Positions 43,549 to 55,537 of a stretch of 64,000 bases of DNA are shown one piece after another. The first letter of the stretch is position 1, and every line of letters starts with the position of its first letter. The notes below the pieces were generated by a model. It was not told where the DNA came from. It ran no database searches and was given only the letters and a program-made list of their open reading frames with translations. The DNA is taken from assembly GCF_003171515.1 (NCBI RefSeq), contig NC_089390.1, positions 9,304,274 through 9,368,273 of the forward strand, written 5' to 3'. Position numbers and translations under genes: made by a program. The DNA comes from Pyrenophora tritici-repentis (taxonomy: Eukaryota; Ascomycota; Dothideomycetes; Pleosporales; Pleosporaceae).

Positions 43549-44833
43549 GGTGGTTGCTGAGCGCTTGTAGACAGCGTGGTGTTGAGCTGGGAATTCTTTT
43601 GGTGGACAGCGGATTTGTTGGTCGGGGAGATGTCGTATTCGTCACGTGCGACACAGATTCACAGATTGACTGCTCTTTGCGACACGTTACAAATCGGGCA
43701 AGTTGTTGCTAGAGGTGAATTCCAGTGCACGCGTCGACGCGCCGTAGCGTGTCCCCACGTGCGCACGGGCCCCTCCGCCCTTCCTGTTGGGGATGCTCGA
43801 AAGCTCACGATGACGACAGGTTGGCAGTGACTGCACAACAGCAAGCGCTTAAAGCCAACCTGTACCCCGGTTTCCCTCCCTCATCACCATTCTTCGCCCT
43901 ACTTGCTATTGTTGCTATAGTGTCCACACGACGGAACTCCGTAGCTGGAAACGAGCACCTCCGCTGCCGACAAATGACCGATCACATTCCATCACATTGT
44001 AGCTTGCGGCAACGGCGCAAAAGGCACCCAAAAGTCGATATGGACGCCATCTAGATTCACAATCGCGAAGCTTGCAAGGCTATGTCGTATAGGCCGAGCC
44101 AGGATGCCTGGAACACAATAGTTGTGCCCTTGCATAACTTACCCCTCACCAAAGCATGCGGAGGATAATATTGTGGACCCTGGAATGCGGCTCTGCGTCA
44201 CCCACCATACTTCACGTCTCAGACAAGTGGCGAAGTGTTTGGGATGCCAGAAACGGGCATTGATACGACCACCCAAGAGCGGGCACGCTTTGTGCGGCAT
44301 CCACGAGTGCCGACTCGCGAGCATTGTATGGACAGTTTACCACGGCTCGCGATGTTTAGGCGGATCGACGGCGTCATAGATCACTCAATATGGCAAAGTT
44401 TAATCGCTGCTGCTGCACCTCGGACAGAATGCAACACCCGTGGCTTTGAGACGGCGCAACTAGGTGCACCGCATCGGTCTTCGGCAAGTCGGGGCAATGT
44501 GATGGCAATCTAGCTGGACTTTTGAAATAAACTCCGGTGCCATGTGTCATGGCCTTTGTTCATTTGTCTCGCTGGTTTTGCTTCTGGACGCGTTCATGAT
44601 ACCTCACCCACCTTGCTTTTTATCAATTGATGCGCTAACTGCTCTCTACGACCAGCTGGCATTCCCGAAGCTTCTTCTGCATTGATCAGTTTCCGAGCCA
44701 TTGCGACACGAAATCACTTTATCCCGCCTCCACAATCACTTCTGTGTGTAACTCAGCAACCTAGCTTCCCCCAGAGAGCTTTATTTCAGCTTTGCGACAA
44801 TTCCTGGATTCTCACGGGAGATTCTTCGCAAAT
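43549..44833. other. Intergenic, no gene seen
   Basis: 1.3 kb of promoter-type sequence between the divergent RNH203 and CFA-synthase-like genes. ORFs here are short and unconserved; none is supported. Confidence 0.45.
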
Positions 44834-46306
44834 ATGGCAATTTACAGCCCAGTTACCGGAGCTGTAGGCTCAATACTCAGCGCAGCTACATCACAAGCTT
44901 GGGCACCCCTCGTATCATTATGCAAGAATGGCACACTTTCGCAATTCCAAAACTTGAAGCATGGAAAGCTCGTGCTGTTCGAGGGCGGCTCGAGTAAAGC
45001 TTCCGCTGCATTTGGGTCTGACAAGGAAGGCCTCCCAATTGCCTTTCTAGACGTTCGCGATGAGAAGTTTTGGGTGCGATTGGCGCTTTTCGCCGATATG
45101 GTATGTCTGAACTTGTGCTTACAACAGTCAATTGCAATCGCTGACTGAACGCAGGGTTTCGCAGAGAGCTACATGCTAGGAGAGTTCACAACGCCAGATC
45201 TGACCAAGTTCTTCGAGGTGAGCACTTACAATTGAGGGGACAAGATTACAAGCTCACAATACCAGCTCTTCATTCTAAACCGCAATTACCTCTCCAACGG
45301 CTCAACCTTCACATCCGCAATCTCCTCAGGCCTCGCGGGCCTAGTACGAGGCAGCAACAACCTCAAGAACGCACGCCTCAACATCCAAGCACATTACGAC
45401 ATCTCCAACGAAATGTTCGCCGCCTTCCTCTCCAAAGACATGACCTACTCGTGTCCGGTATGGCTACCAAAATCCCACCCCGACTCGGCGAGCGAAACCC
45501 TCTACGACGCCCAAATGCGAAAGCTCGACCGCTTCATCGACAACACACACATCAAAGGCACAGATCACGTGCTAGAAATCGGCACAGGATGGGGCAGTTT
45601 CGCCATGCGCGCCGTCCAAAGAACCGGGTGCCGAGTAACCTCGCTCACACTCTCGATTGAGCAAAAAGAACTAGCCGAAGAGCGCATACGCGCCGCCGGC
45701 ATGTCCTCTCAAATCTCCGTCCTTCTTTGCGACTACCGCAGCCTCGCCGTCCCCTCGGATGGCCCCTTTGACAAGGTCGTCTCGATCGAAATGCTCGAAG
45801 CAGTCGGCAAAGAATACCTAGTCACCTACTTCAAATGCATAGACCGACTGCTTAAGAAAGACGGTGGAATCGCCTGCTTCCAATGCATCACCATGCCCGA
45901 CGCGCGCTACGAAGCCTACGCCAAATCCGACGATTTCATCCGCCGCTACATTTTCCCCGGCGGCCATTTACCAGCCGTCTCCGAACTCGTTGCTGCTATT
46001 CAAACCGCCACCGGTGGCGCCCTCGTCGTCGATGGCATCGAGAATATTGGCCCTCACTATGCGAAGGCGCTACGGCTTTGGCGCCAGGAGTTTCTGGATA
46101 AGTGGGCGGATGTTATTAAACCGCAGCTTATCAAGGAGAAGGCGGGTGAGGGCATGGATGATGAGGGCGCCGAAGTGTTTAAGCGCAAGTGGGATTACTA
46201 CTTTAGATATAGTGAGGCGGGGTTTTCGACAAAGACGTTGGGGGATGTTATTTTGACGGTGGGGAGGGAGGGCGCTATGCAGATGATGGAGGAAGTGCCG
46301 TTGTAG
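44834..46306 (+). CDS. Cyclopropane-fatty-acyl-phospholipid synthase-like SAM methyltransferase
   Basis: Three exons, 44834-45100, 45155-45217 and 45266-46306, 456 residues; both introns (54 and 48 nt) are phase 0 with GTATGT/GTGAGC donors and CAG acceptors. The N-terminal 120 residues form the SCP2-like part ending in GFAESYMLGEFTTPDLTKFF. The catalytic domain follows: AHYDISNEMFAAFL, MTYSCPVW, the SAM-binding VLEIGTGWGSFAMRAV near 45580, the VTSLTLSIEQ loop, VVSIEMLEAVG near 45785, and CFQCITMPDARYEAY near 45875. CFA synthases transfer a methylene from SAM to a double bond of a membrane phospholipid acyl chain. The fungal product has not been determined from sequence; sphingolipid methyltransferases are a different family. 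Confidence 0.88.
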
Positions 46307-47024
46307 GGTTGTGTGTGACAGGATTTGTGTTCTGTCGTTTTGTTATGTGGCATGAAGTGAAGTGGATCATGGAATTGGGCTATTTGTAACAATACCCCTC
46401 TTCCATGTCGTAGTCAGTTCCGTAATTCCGTAGTCATAGTATAGTATAGTGCAGCCCGGTTGAACATACCATGATCCTTTGACTCATCGTTATGTTGCAT
46501 AACGATGATCCGAAACGATCATGGTATGTTCAACCGGGTTGTGCATTACAGTACTATAACGTAACATTATTCTTTAGTTGGTAACTACGTTGTTTCTGGT
46601 TTTCAAATCTTGTTTGTTTGGGTATTATGGTATTATGACATTAAGTTATACAAGTGTATACTTATAAGATAACGAACAAGTTTCACGCGTGCTTTGAACA
46701 AAGGAAAATATTGGGTATCTGTCTGTGCTGGCTGTGTCTGTCGCGGAGAAATCAAATCAAACGAAACGGAAAAAATGCAGTCCCTGACACTTCATCACTG
46801 CCCTGTCAGCCTGTCTGTCACCCATAACTCAAATCAAACGAAACGGAAAACTCCACTTTCTCTCCTTCCTCCTTTTTTTCTTTCCCTTTTCACTGCCAGT
46901 CTGTCACCGAAACAAACACCCACCTACTCGCCCCTAATCCAATTCACCTACTCGCCCTCCCGCCCCCACTCAGCCACCACTCCTCCCCTCTCGCTCACAG
47001 CCCAATACCCCCTGACACCTCCAC
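46307..47024. other. Intergenic with a foldback repeat
   Basis: Convergent 3' flanks of the CFA-synthase-like gene and the 765-residue protein gene. Holds the foldback element at 46455-46538 and a pyrimidine-rich stretch near 46850-46890. Confidence 0.5.
46455..46538. repeat. Foldback (hairpin) element
   Basis: Outer arms 46455-46476 and 46517-46538 are perfect 22-base reverse complements starting CCCGGTTGAACATACC. A second perfect inverted repeat, CATCGTTATG/CATAACGATG, sits inside at 46485-46507 around a 3-base loop. There is no clear target duplication. It could be a MITE remnant, or a terminator or antiterminator-like RNA structure at the end of the CFA-synthase-like gene. Confidence 0.8.
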
Positions 47025-49419
47025 TCAACCAGACCCAGACCCATACCCCTCTTCAAAACCCGGCATCTCCATTTGATATTCCCTGGCCAGCTCCAGCACA
47101 TCAATCCAAGCATCCTCGACAGGTGGTGACACAGGCGGTGACATTGGCAACTCTGCCGAAGTCAAGTATGCCGAAGCCGGATCTAACATGTCCCAAGACT
47201 CTGTTCTAGTGGGTGGCTGTGAAGGCGGTGGTTGATACGCTTTGTATACCGAAAGTGGGGCTGGTGTGAGTGGCGGTGTTGTAGGCTCTGGTGATACGAC
47301 GAGAGATCTCATTAGGTCTGCTACGTTTGGTGTTGGTGTAGGTGCTGGTGTGGACGAGGGCGTGGAGAAGATTTGGGAGTAGCGGCTTGCATTTGTTCCG
47401 GGGAGGGGGAGTGGTGCTGTTGATGTTGATGTATCGCCATTTCTCGTGCTTTCTGTAGTAGTCGTGGCTGAAGCGGAAGGTAAAGTACTAAACCTAATCT
47501 TCAAACTCGCAGGCAACTCCACGGAACCAGATGCCGCATGTTTGTAACATGGAACGTGAGATGGTGGGGAGTGCGAGAGGGGTGGTGTGGTGGCTGTTTT
47601 TATGGCGTCGTCGATGTTCGCGGAGAGTTCGGCGAGGATGGTGGAGGAGTTTTGGCGGGGGAGGCGTCGAGGGCTTTTGGTGGGGAGTTCGGATATGGTT
47701 GTTGGGGTGGAGTTTGCTGTTGTTTTTGTTGTGCTTGGAGGAAGGGGGAAGCCGTGTGCGGTTGTGAGGTTTGCCGCTGTTTTGGGGGTGGTGGGAGGGA
47801 GTGGAAAGCCGTGCGTGGTGGGGGTGGAAGCGGAGGGCGCCCAAAGGCCTTGGGAACCGACGAGTTGGAGGCCGGAGCCGGAGTCTTTTCGCTTGGGGTC
47901 GGGTTTGGGTTGAAATGGGTTGGCGGCTGTGAGTTGTGTGCTTGGTGTAGGGTTTCCAGAGGTCTGTGGCCGGCTTTGATGCGCGTGTCGTGGTTGGAGT
48001 GGTGGCGGGTTGTTTGTGATAGGAATGTTCTGTATTGGTGGCTGTTGGAATACTTGTCCGCTGCATAGTCTTTGTTGTGCTTCTTGTATATGTTGTTGTC
48101 GCTGGCTGTATGAGAGTGGTATAGCAGGAACTTGTGGTGGCGAGATAAGAGATGCAAGGTATCCAGGGTGACCGACGGAAGAGGACCGCATGGCTTGATT
48201 AGCTTGAGGGCTCATACCAGGTCCATATTGGCTGGACCTTCCATTTGCCATGGCTTGTGGCGCAAAGTGCTGGAGGTTGTTCGACGAAACTGGCTCTTCT
48301 TGTTTGTGCTGCATACTTATAGATCGAGGGCTATTTCCGGGCTGACCTTCTCTTCCCAGAGTACTTGCTCGCCGGTATCGGTTACGAGAATCTTGAGTTG
48401 AGCTTGTAACGTTTGAGGGCATCACGGGGACTATGCCAGGCCCAAGAGGCTCGGAGCTGTGGTATGTGGCGTGTTTCTTGGATGGCAAGGCCTTCTGAGC
48501 GTGTGAAGAGTTCACAAGACCAGTTGGAGGTCCATTATGGGAATCGACTCGCGGTCTCGGTAAGTCTGGCTGTCCTGCTGGAGGAATCTGTGCGACAAGT
48601 GGCGGCGGTTCTTGCGCTCGAAGTATCTGATAGCACCTGCGCTGATCCCCAAAAGATAGTCGATTGAAGAATGGCGAGCGTAAGAATGTGTTGAGTATCA
48701 AGTTCGCGTCTAGTTGACTGCGGACCGATTGGACTTGCTCTCCATAGTGTTGACACAAGAAAAGAATATCCTTCCGTGGTTCCCAGGCCAAGTCGGCGGC
48801 CGTGCAGTACTCTAACATTGACTTCATAAGATAAAGCATGTTAAGTCCCTTGTATGTCTTCAAAATACCATCGGACCTGAGGCTCAATAGTGTGATATTA
48901 TTCGCGAGTGTACCGCTCCGTGGGGTTCCGTAAGAGCCTATGTGTGATGAGAAAGACAACCTTGCCCGTTACTCGGGAAAGACGTACCAGAGGGTATCAA
49001 ATAAACCTCGACAGTTCCAGGACTTGTACATCCCGTGTCTAGATATGCCGGACCCGTCTGAACTAGTAGTTTTGTCGGAATTAAAGAGTTCATGCCGTCA
49101 GGAATATGAACGCTATTGCGGTTAGTCGACGTTCATTGCGAGGAAGAGCTCTGGCGTACCGTCGATCTGCCTGAAGTTTTGCTCTGATGCGATCCAAGTC
49201 CTTGTCTTCATAGGCGATATGTAGACCCGATATCTCGCGCTGATGTCCTAAACAAAGCATTTCTAGGCCTGCCAAGATGGCATAGCTAAGCTTTTTACTT
49301 TCAAAAAGTTGACGAATGCGGGTAGCGGCTGCTATCGTGTTTGCCAAAGGCAGCATTTTGGTCTCTTGTTGTTGCTGTCTCCTGTGTTTGCTTGGTTCTT
49401 CAACGTTATGGTATGCCAT
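47025..49419 (-). CDS. 765-residue Ser/Pro-rich protein, function unknown
   Basis: Three exons: 49160-49419, 48988-49112 and 47025-48937. The introns are 47 nt (GTACGC donor, GACTAAC branch, ATAG acceptor) and 50 nt (GTACGT donor, AGTAACG, ATAG), and phases agree (CG/C and G/GC). The first 210 residues look folded: a helical stretch (LPLANTIAAATRIRQLFESK, LSYAILAGLEMLCLGHQREI, YEDKDLDRIRAKLQADRR), then SLIPTKLLVQTGPAYLDTG, GTVEVYLIPSG and ITLLSLRSDGILKTYKGLNM, ending in FGDQRRCYQILR. The rest is a long disordered tail rich in Pro, Ser, Gln and Thr, ending in an acidic patch. I do not recognise the family. The tail would suit a nuclear scaffold or regulatory protein, but nothing proves it. Confidence 0.75.
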
Positions 49420-50446
49420 CCTGTCAGCTGTTGCGCGTGGAAAAGTTAAGAGCCCGATGATGGAACGGATAATTAAATGAAAGACGAGAATGGGTCAGCA
49501 AGGCACGAAGAGCCGGGTGATGTTGGAGTTCGTATAAGACTACTGCTGAAAGGCTATTCAAAGGTCAGAGGATCTCCCGGCAGGGTCATAGGGCCTTTGG
49601 CATCCAGTCACGGTTTTGGCATCCGGCGGATGGACCCTGTATAAGCGACAATCATACCGTAACGCTGAGCGGGAGTCCCACATCCCGTATTCTAAGATAC
49701 CCTCTAAGCATTGCTGATGTCATGAAACTCTATTGGCTCAATACGGGGACGTGTGAGCTGACAGGACAGCTTGGGGAGGCTGAGCTGGATAGCTGAAAGG
49801 CCGGTCTTGAATATGAAGCATATCTCCTGCCCATTCGACGTTGGTAGTTGGTTTGCATTAGCATTGATTTTGACAGTTCCGACAAGCGTCAAAGTGCGCC
49901 AGCCGCACCGGCCGTTGCATTCCGAGTTGTGATGGAGGCTGAGCGGGCTATATTTAGCATCGGGCAGATCGGCCAATCGGGGCTGAGCAACGGGTGCGGA
50001 TCGCCCGAGTAAGGAAGAGCCTTGAACACCAGACCAGATGTTGACGCAAATGGAGCCAGCCCATGTTAGAGCGGATTGTTGTTGTACCCTATATATAGTT
50101 GTTTTGAGTCCAGGTACCATCACTGCTGGAGTGAGGAGCCTGGGTTGGGAAATTTGTTCATGCATCACAAAAGTTCCGGTGGTGCAAGCTAGGGTAGAGA
50201 GCTAACATTGTGATTGACTTTCTGCATGTTGATCTCGTACGGTTGTTAATCCCGGAACAATCAGCAATACTGCAGACAGGAGATCCGACTCGAAAGAGGC
50301 AGTACGAAAAAGAGCAATGGACACGAGGGTTGCCCCTTTGAATTGAGGTCTAGGTACGTGCGATACGGCTTTGAAATTCCCCAGGTTCCTGTCGTATTCG
50401 TGAGACGCGGGCTGTCGCTTAGAAGATGCGAAAGTGAATTGCACGG
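49420..50446. other. Intergenic, no gene seen
   Basis: 1 kb upstream of the 765-residue protein gene and downstream of the microprotein gene. A minus-strand ORF of 154 codons at 49704-50168 has no recognisable content and I do not call it. Confidence 0.45.
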
Positions 50447-50947
50447 TTAGATGCCGCCGCCTGTCACTTTAGTCAGCACATGGGGTCGGGCAAAGGGTAG
50501 CCACGTTGCGCTAGGTACGCGATATGGTCTTGTAGTTGCACCTAGGTGACATGAAATACTTGACAATGTAGGTGAGCACCAAACACGCGTATCTAGCGAA
50601 TACAGTGCCTGTGCACTAGTATGTCAAGTTATTTATGTCACCCGGGTGATGGGGCGTTGTAGTTGGAGGGTCCTTGTACTAAGCCCAACGGCTTGAACAT
50701 GATGGGGAAACGTACCCGACCTATCAACCGTAACTGCGTAGTCACCCGCAGGTCGTACCTGCTGCTTCTCGGCAAGTGTCTTTGACCTGATAGTGAAGTA
50801 GCCAGTACCTAGTGCTGCTATAGAGAACAGAGTCATGTTTCGGGTGCTGTGTACAGTGTTGATGTCAGCCAAGTGCATAGCTAGAACGGGAGCTCTCAGT
50901 CACTTGGGTCATTGCGCGACTTACGTGAGAAGCCTGGAGTATGGCAT
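50447..50947 (-). CDS. Conserved-looking 55-residue microprotein, 3 exons
   Basis: Exons 50925-50947, 50716-50846 and 50447-50460 give 55 residues. The introns are 78 nt (donor GTAAGT, acceptor CACAG) and 255 nt (donor GTACGT, acceptor GACAG after a TGCTGAC branch), and all phases fit. The N-terminus is short and basic (MPYSRLLTTRN), followed by one hydrophobic segment (MTLFSIAALGTGYFTI), then SKTLAEKQQVRPAGDYAVTVDRSG and a GGI end encoded by a 14-nt last exon. From memory, small fungal proteins ending AGDYxVxVDRSGGGI are widespread and may be mitochondrial. That recall has not been checked. The single membrane-like helix and basic start fit a mitochondrial or membrane microprotein; the function is unknown. 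Confidence 0.72.
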
Positions 50948-51305
50948 TGTGTTGGGCTGAAGCTTTGTTTGGGGTTTGGAGTTTGGTTGGGCTAGAGTGA
51001 TTAGATTGTAGAGAAGATGAGATGAGATGAGATGAGAGAGAAAAGGTCTACGAGAAGCTGGGGAAAGTGTTGAGGAAGACAGCGATCCCAAGCTCCGATC
51101 GTGTGATGCACTTCCCCTCTGGAGAGGTGACGCGCCTTCCCCGGATCATCGTCCTAATCCCTGCTTAGCCAAAACTCCCGAGCTAGTGTCCAATGGGAGC
51201 GCGTTAACGCCGGTTCATCACCGCCCGGCAGAAAAAGTTCCGCAGCTTCCAATTCGTTTCCGCGCCGCAGCACGCCCGCCATCTACGAAGCATCAAAACC
51301 CTACA
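50948..51305. promoter_or_regulatory. Bidirectional promoter of microprotein and ESF1 genes
   Basis: 358 bp between start codons 50947 (minus) and 51306 (plus). It holds a GATGA-type pentamer run (GAGATGAGATGAGATGAGATGAGAG near 51012-51036). No other motif assigned. Confidence 0.5.
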
Positions 51306-53465
51306 ATGCCTCTTCCGAAGCGACAAACTATACCAGTGAAAGGCGCAAAGTCTAGCGCTCCTGCTAGTGAGTTGCGCAATTGTATACTCCATAGGCGACC
51401 AGCTCGCTAACATATCCTAGGCGACTCGCGATTCGCAAATTTCGAAACTGATCCCAAATTTCGTCTGCCCTCCAAGAAGCACACCAAGACCAAACTCGAT
51501 CCTCGATTTTCGCGGTTAAAAAGCGATCCAGACTTCTACAACAAGGCCACAGTCGACAAGTATGGCCGCAAGATCTCCAAAGAGGCAGGCAAGAAGGCCA
51601 TTGAGAGGTTGTACGAGGTAGACAGCGATGAGGACCAGGAACAAGATGACGAAGCAGAGTTGGAGCGTCCTTCGGGGAAGAAGCGCGACAAGGCTGTGTT
51701 GAAGGAGATGAAGCGGGTGGAACAACAGGGCTTTGATCCCATCAGAGACGGTGGACTCGAGTCATCATCGGACGAAAGCTCCAGCGATGAAGAGGACGGA
51801 GCCGAACTTGAAGATCAGACTGAACTTGCGGGCGACGACAACGAAGTACCCACAGGCGATATTTCTGCGCGCCTGGCTGCCGTGAACATGGATTGGGACA
51901 ACATACGAGCAACAGACATCTTGGCCGTGGCAAACTCGTTTGTGCCGGCAGATGGGAGAATCCTGAACGTCGTCATATACCCGAGCGAGTTTGGAATGGA
52001 GCGTCTACAGCGGGAAGAGATCGAAGGACCGCCTAGGGAAATTTTCGCATCGACGGCCAACAAAGACAAGAACAACATGAGCACCATGGACGACGAGTCC
52101 AATTCTGAAAACGACGACGAGGACCAAACAAAGGCCGACTTGCAAGGGGATGATACTGGCGAAGAATTCGACTCGACCAAGTTGCGAGCCTACCAGCTCG
52201 ACCGACTGCGATACTACTATGCCGTCATCACATGCTCCTCAGCAAACGTCGCCAAGTCCATCTATGACAATCTCGACGGTCGCGAGTACCTCACCAGCGC
52301 GAACTTCTTCGACCTACGATTTGTTCCTGACGGCACGACCTTTGACCAAGATCCCCACGACGAATGCGCAAAGCTACCCGACGGTTACAAGCCGAATGAG
52401 TTCTCCACAGACGCGCTCACCCACTCAAAGGTCAAGCTGACCTGGGACGCCGACGATGCGACGCGAAAGGAAGTCCAGAAGCGCGCATTCTCACGCAAGG
52501 AGATAGATGAGAACGAGCTGCAGGCATATCTAGGCTCGGACAATTCTTCCTCCGAAGACGAGGAGGAGGCAGCGAAGAAAGACAAGGCAGCAAGTCTCCG
52601 TGCAGCTCTAGGACTAGAGTCTTCCGGAAAATCCTCCAAGACAAAGAAGAAATCATCCGCGAAACGAGACCGCGACTTTCCCAAGCCGGATAGTGAGATG
52701 CAAATCACCTTTACCGGAGGCCTATCCAACGAAGCTGGCAATGGTGATGTGTTTGAGAATGAGATACCCCTCCAAGAGACAACAATGGAGCGATATATCC
52801 GAAAGGAAAGAGAAAGGAAGGCGAGGCGTAAGGAGAGATGGCAGGCGAAGAAGGCAGGCCGAGACCCCGATGCGCCCGCTGTGCAAGAGGCAGAAGCATC
52901 AGCAGATGCAAACGACGACGATGACCCATTCAACGACCCATTCTTCGCCTCAGACCCCGAAGAAGCCGCCAAAGCCTCCAAGCCCGAGTCAAAGAAATCC
53001 AAAAAAGCAAAGAAAAAGGCCGAGCAAGACCAACAAGACCAAGCCGCCGCCGCCGAACGCGCAAACCTCGAACTCCTAATGGCCGACGAAGACGACTCCA
53101 AACTCCGCCACTTCAACATGAACGAGATCGTGAAATCAGAAAAAGCCAAGAAGAAGGGCAAGAAGGCAAAGAAGAGTGCAACAATCATCGATGACGACTT
53201 CAAGGTCGACACGAGTGATCCGCGTTTCGCTAAGTTGTATGAAAGTCATGAGTTTGCTATTGATCCGACGAATCCGAGGTTCAAGGAAACCGCCGCTATG
53301 AAGGCGCTGCTTGAAGAGGGACGTAAGAAGAGGAAGCAGGGGAAGGAGGGTGAGGAAGTTGAGGTGGAGAGGGAGACGAAGAAGAGTAAGAAGGATGTTG
53401 GCGAGGGGGAGGATGATGTTAGGAAGTTGGCGAAGAAGATAAAGGCGAAGAGTAGGGGGCTGTGA
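51306..53465 (+). CDS. ESF1: Pre-rRNA processing protein ESF1
   Basis: Two exons, 51306-51366 and 51421-53465 (54-nt intron, GTGAGT donor, GCTAAC branch, CTAG acceptor, join A / GC), give 701 residues. The N-terminus has the family block DSRFANFETDPKFRLPSKKH, then KTKLDPRFSRLKSDPDFYNK and VDKYGRKISKE. Acidic Ser-rich stretches alternate with the conserved core: RLAAVNMDWDNIRATDILAV, VVIYPSEFGMERLQREE, then KLRAYQLDRLRYYYAVITC and ANFFDLRFVPDGTTFDQ. The C-terminus is Lys-rich, with the NUC153-type ending DPRFAKLYESHEFAIDPTNPRFKET. In yeast Esf1 is a nucleolar factor needed for 18S rRNA and the small-subunit processome. Length matches fungal orthologs. Confidence 0.93.
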
Positions 53466-53874
53466 GGACTGGGGGTGTGTTTGATACCCGGGATGTGGAT
53501 TTAGAGTTGTCGGGATAGGTAGCATCGCGTGTTATGCTGTAGTGCCTGTAAAATGTAGTGTTCAATCGATGTGCTGTTGAACAGTTTCGGTAGTGGTTCT
53601 TTCCCCTTACGGTCCTTCCTGAAGGCCTACAACGTTGGTGATCCACTTATGCATGCTAGTCCCATGCGCCTGCACACCTCACCTGGGCACACAACCCACT
53701 CATCTAATCTTCTTGTTGTCCTAGTCTCTCCTACACAGCTTACCTACCTATATCCTTCAGCGCCCTGAGAATTTCGACGATGCCTGATCAGGGCATATAC
53801 GACAAAATTTAATCTCAGTCTTACCTGCTAAACATTATTTTGACCACTATACCACCGTGGACTCTGGATAATTT
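53466..53874. other. Intergenic, no gene seen
   Basis: 409 bp between the ESF1 stop and the start of the membrane-protein gene. No motif of note. Confidence 0.5.
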
Positions 53875-55083
53875 ATGGCACTACCATGGGTTGCATTTGA
53901 CAGCATCGCCTCACTGGATGGAGATTGCGCCAACGGAGCAGAACCAGACATCGCGGGCATCGGTGTACGCTTAGGAAACTGCATGACTCAATTATCCAGC
54001 TAACAAGAATTCTTAGGTCGTTCTATCCTTCCTTATCGCCAGCTTTATGACAACTTTCGCCTCGATCCTCGCCATGCTCCTTGACCAAGCCTTTGATTCA
54101 AAAGGCCACTTCAACCCTCGCGCACCGCTCACATACCTCCGCGAGCACTTTGTTGAAAACCAATGGAAGAAACACTACGCCTGGCGTCCGTTCCTCGATC
54201 CTCTCATCATCGGCTTTGGAGACCAGCAGCTTGTGACTGGCTATGCTGTTTTGCTGACTGGATGGATCAAAGTCTCTTTACTTTCCGACTTCCATCCTCG
54301 CTATTCAAGTAGGCTGACACAAGGTTGCAGGTCGCGCAAGCAACATTCCGCGTCCGATCCGCACGTTTTGTCCTCATCCTCTATATCTGCGCGTTATCAT
54401 CCTCATCTCACCTTGCCGCGCTTATTACACTCCGCAAATACTTCCGCAAATACAGATTCATAGCCAAAATCCGGATTGGCCTCGTTATACTCTTCGCGGT
54501 TTTCTTGCTTGCCAGCATGTTGGCGACAATCATCATGCCACCGGTACTCATCACAGACGATGAGGGTGAGGGTACGGGGCCGGGGAGTCATTTTCAAAAA
54601 TATGTCTTTCTGACACTGCTACTGCTCATATTCATTGGGGTTTCCACGGCGCTGGTATGCATCTTGCATGATCCTAATGACCGCCGACGAGGCTCTCCTT
54701 CTTCACTGCCATCCTCGTCTTCCAGGGGATACCGCATACGACATCTCATCCGCAGTGTCACATATCCCGAGAAAGCAGACAACGGAATTAGCAGATTGTA
54801 CTTGTATCCGGCTAAGCTTGCACGGCGACTTATATGTCTTCTTTTTCTCACTCCCAGCGTTGCCTTCGTTGTGCAAAATCTACTTGCAAATATATCCGCT
54901 GTATTGGTGCTTACGCAGAAGTTTGTAAAACCTAAGGATGAGAAGAGGTTCTGCGGGATGCAGAGCAAGGAGGAGAATGTATGGGGGTTTGGACAAATGT
55001 TGAGTGTGGTTATGCTGCTGTTGCCGATCCTGACGGCGGCACAGACGTATCTTGAGGCGAGGCACGAGATTCTTGAGAGTTAA
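53875..55083 (+). CDS. Polytopic fungal membrane protein, function unknown
   Basis: Three exons: 53875-53964, 54017-54271 and 54331-55083, 365 residues. The first intron has donor GTACGC, branch GCTAAC and acceptor TTAG. The second has an unusual donor (GTCTCT) with branch GCTGAC and acceptor GCAG, and is required to connect GWIK to VAQATF; both are phase 0. There are about seven hydrophobic segments, including GIGVVLSFLIASF, TGYAVLLTGW, FVLILYICALSSSSHLAAL, IGLVILFAVFLLASMLA, FLTLLLLIFIGVSTALV, LICLLFLTPSVAFVVQNLLA and MLSVVMLLLPILTAA. The pattern (DIAGIGV near the start, SSSSHL, a final ARHEILE) belongs to an uncharacterised fungal membrane-protein group often seen in Dothideomycetes. No enzyme motif seen. 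Confidence 0.75.
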
Positions 55084-55537
55084 AGTATAATTTTCCGTGT
55101 GAATGATGCTATGAACGTTGAGTTGAAAATCAGTGCATTGTATTGTAGTAGAGGGATAGTCTCAATAGTTAGAAGAGAGGCTGCCGACCCGCAATCGGTA
55201 GAGAATAGAGAGAAAGAAGGTATCCAAACAATAAACGGTGGTATTACGAATAGTATATAATTGTCTGTTGAGCTCCTCTACGCGTAGTTATCCTAAAATA
55301 CTCAACCTTGCGCTGATTACCTGACACCGAACACATAACAAGTTACTACACCACAGTATCAAAATAGACAGTACGAGCTAAAACTACACTGCAGCAAACT
55401 GTCAAGTACGCTGAGATGCCCTTTGCGAACATCAAGCGTGTATGCCTAGAAGAAGCACGACTGGACTGACTACCAACTGGATCTTGAAATAAATGAGATT
55501 CGCAACCCTTGCTTCTCCTGCAAGACCAACCCCACTC
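55084..55537. other. Intergenic, no gene seen
   Basis: 454 bp between convergent genes. AT-rich, nothing assigned. Confidence 0.5.

Noticed and set aside
46694..47209. Plus-strand ORF of 171 codons
   Set aside because: Pyrimidine-rich low complexity and antisense to the 3' end of the 765-residue protein gene.
49704..50168. Minus-strand ORF of 154 codons
   Set aside because: No conserved motif or splice support, and composition unlike neighbouring genes.
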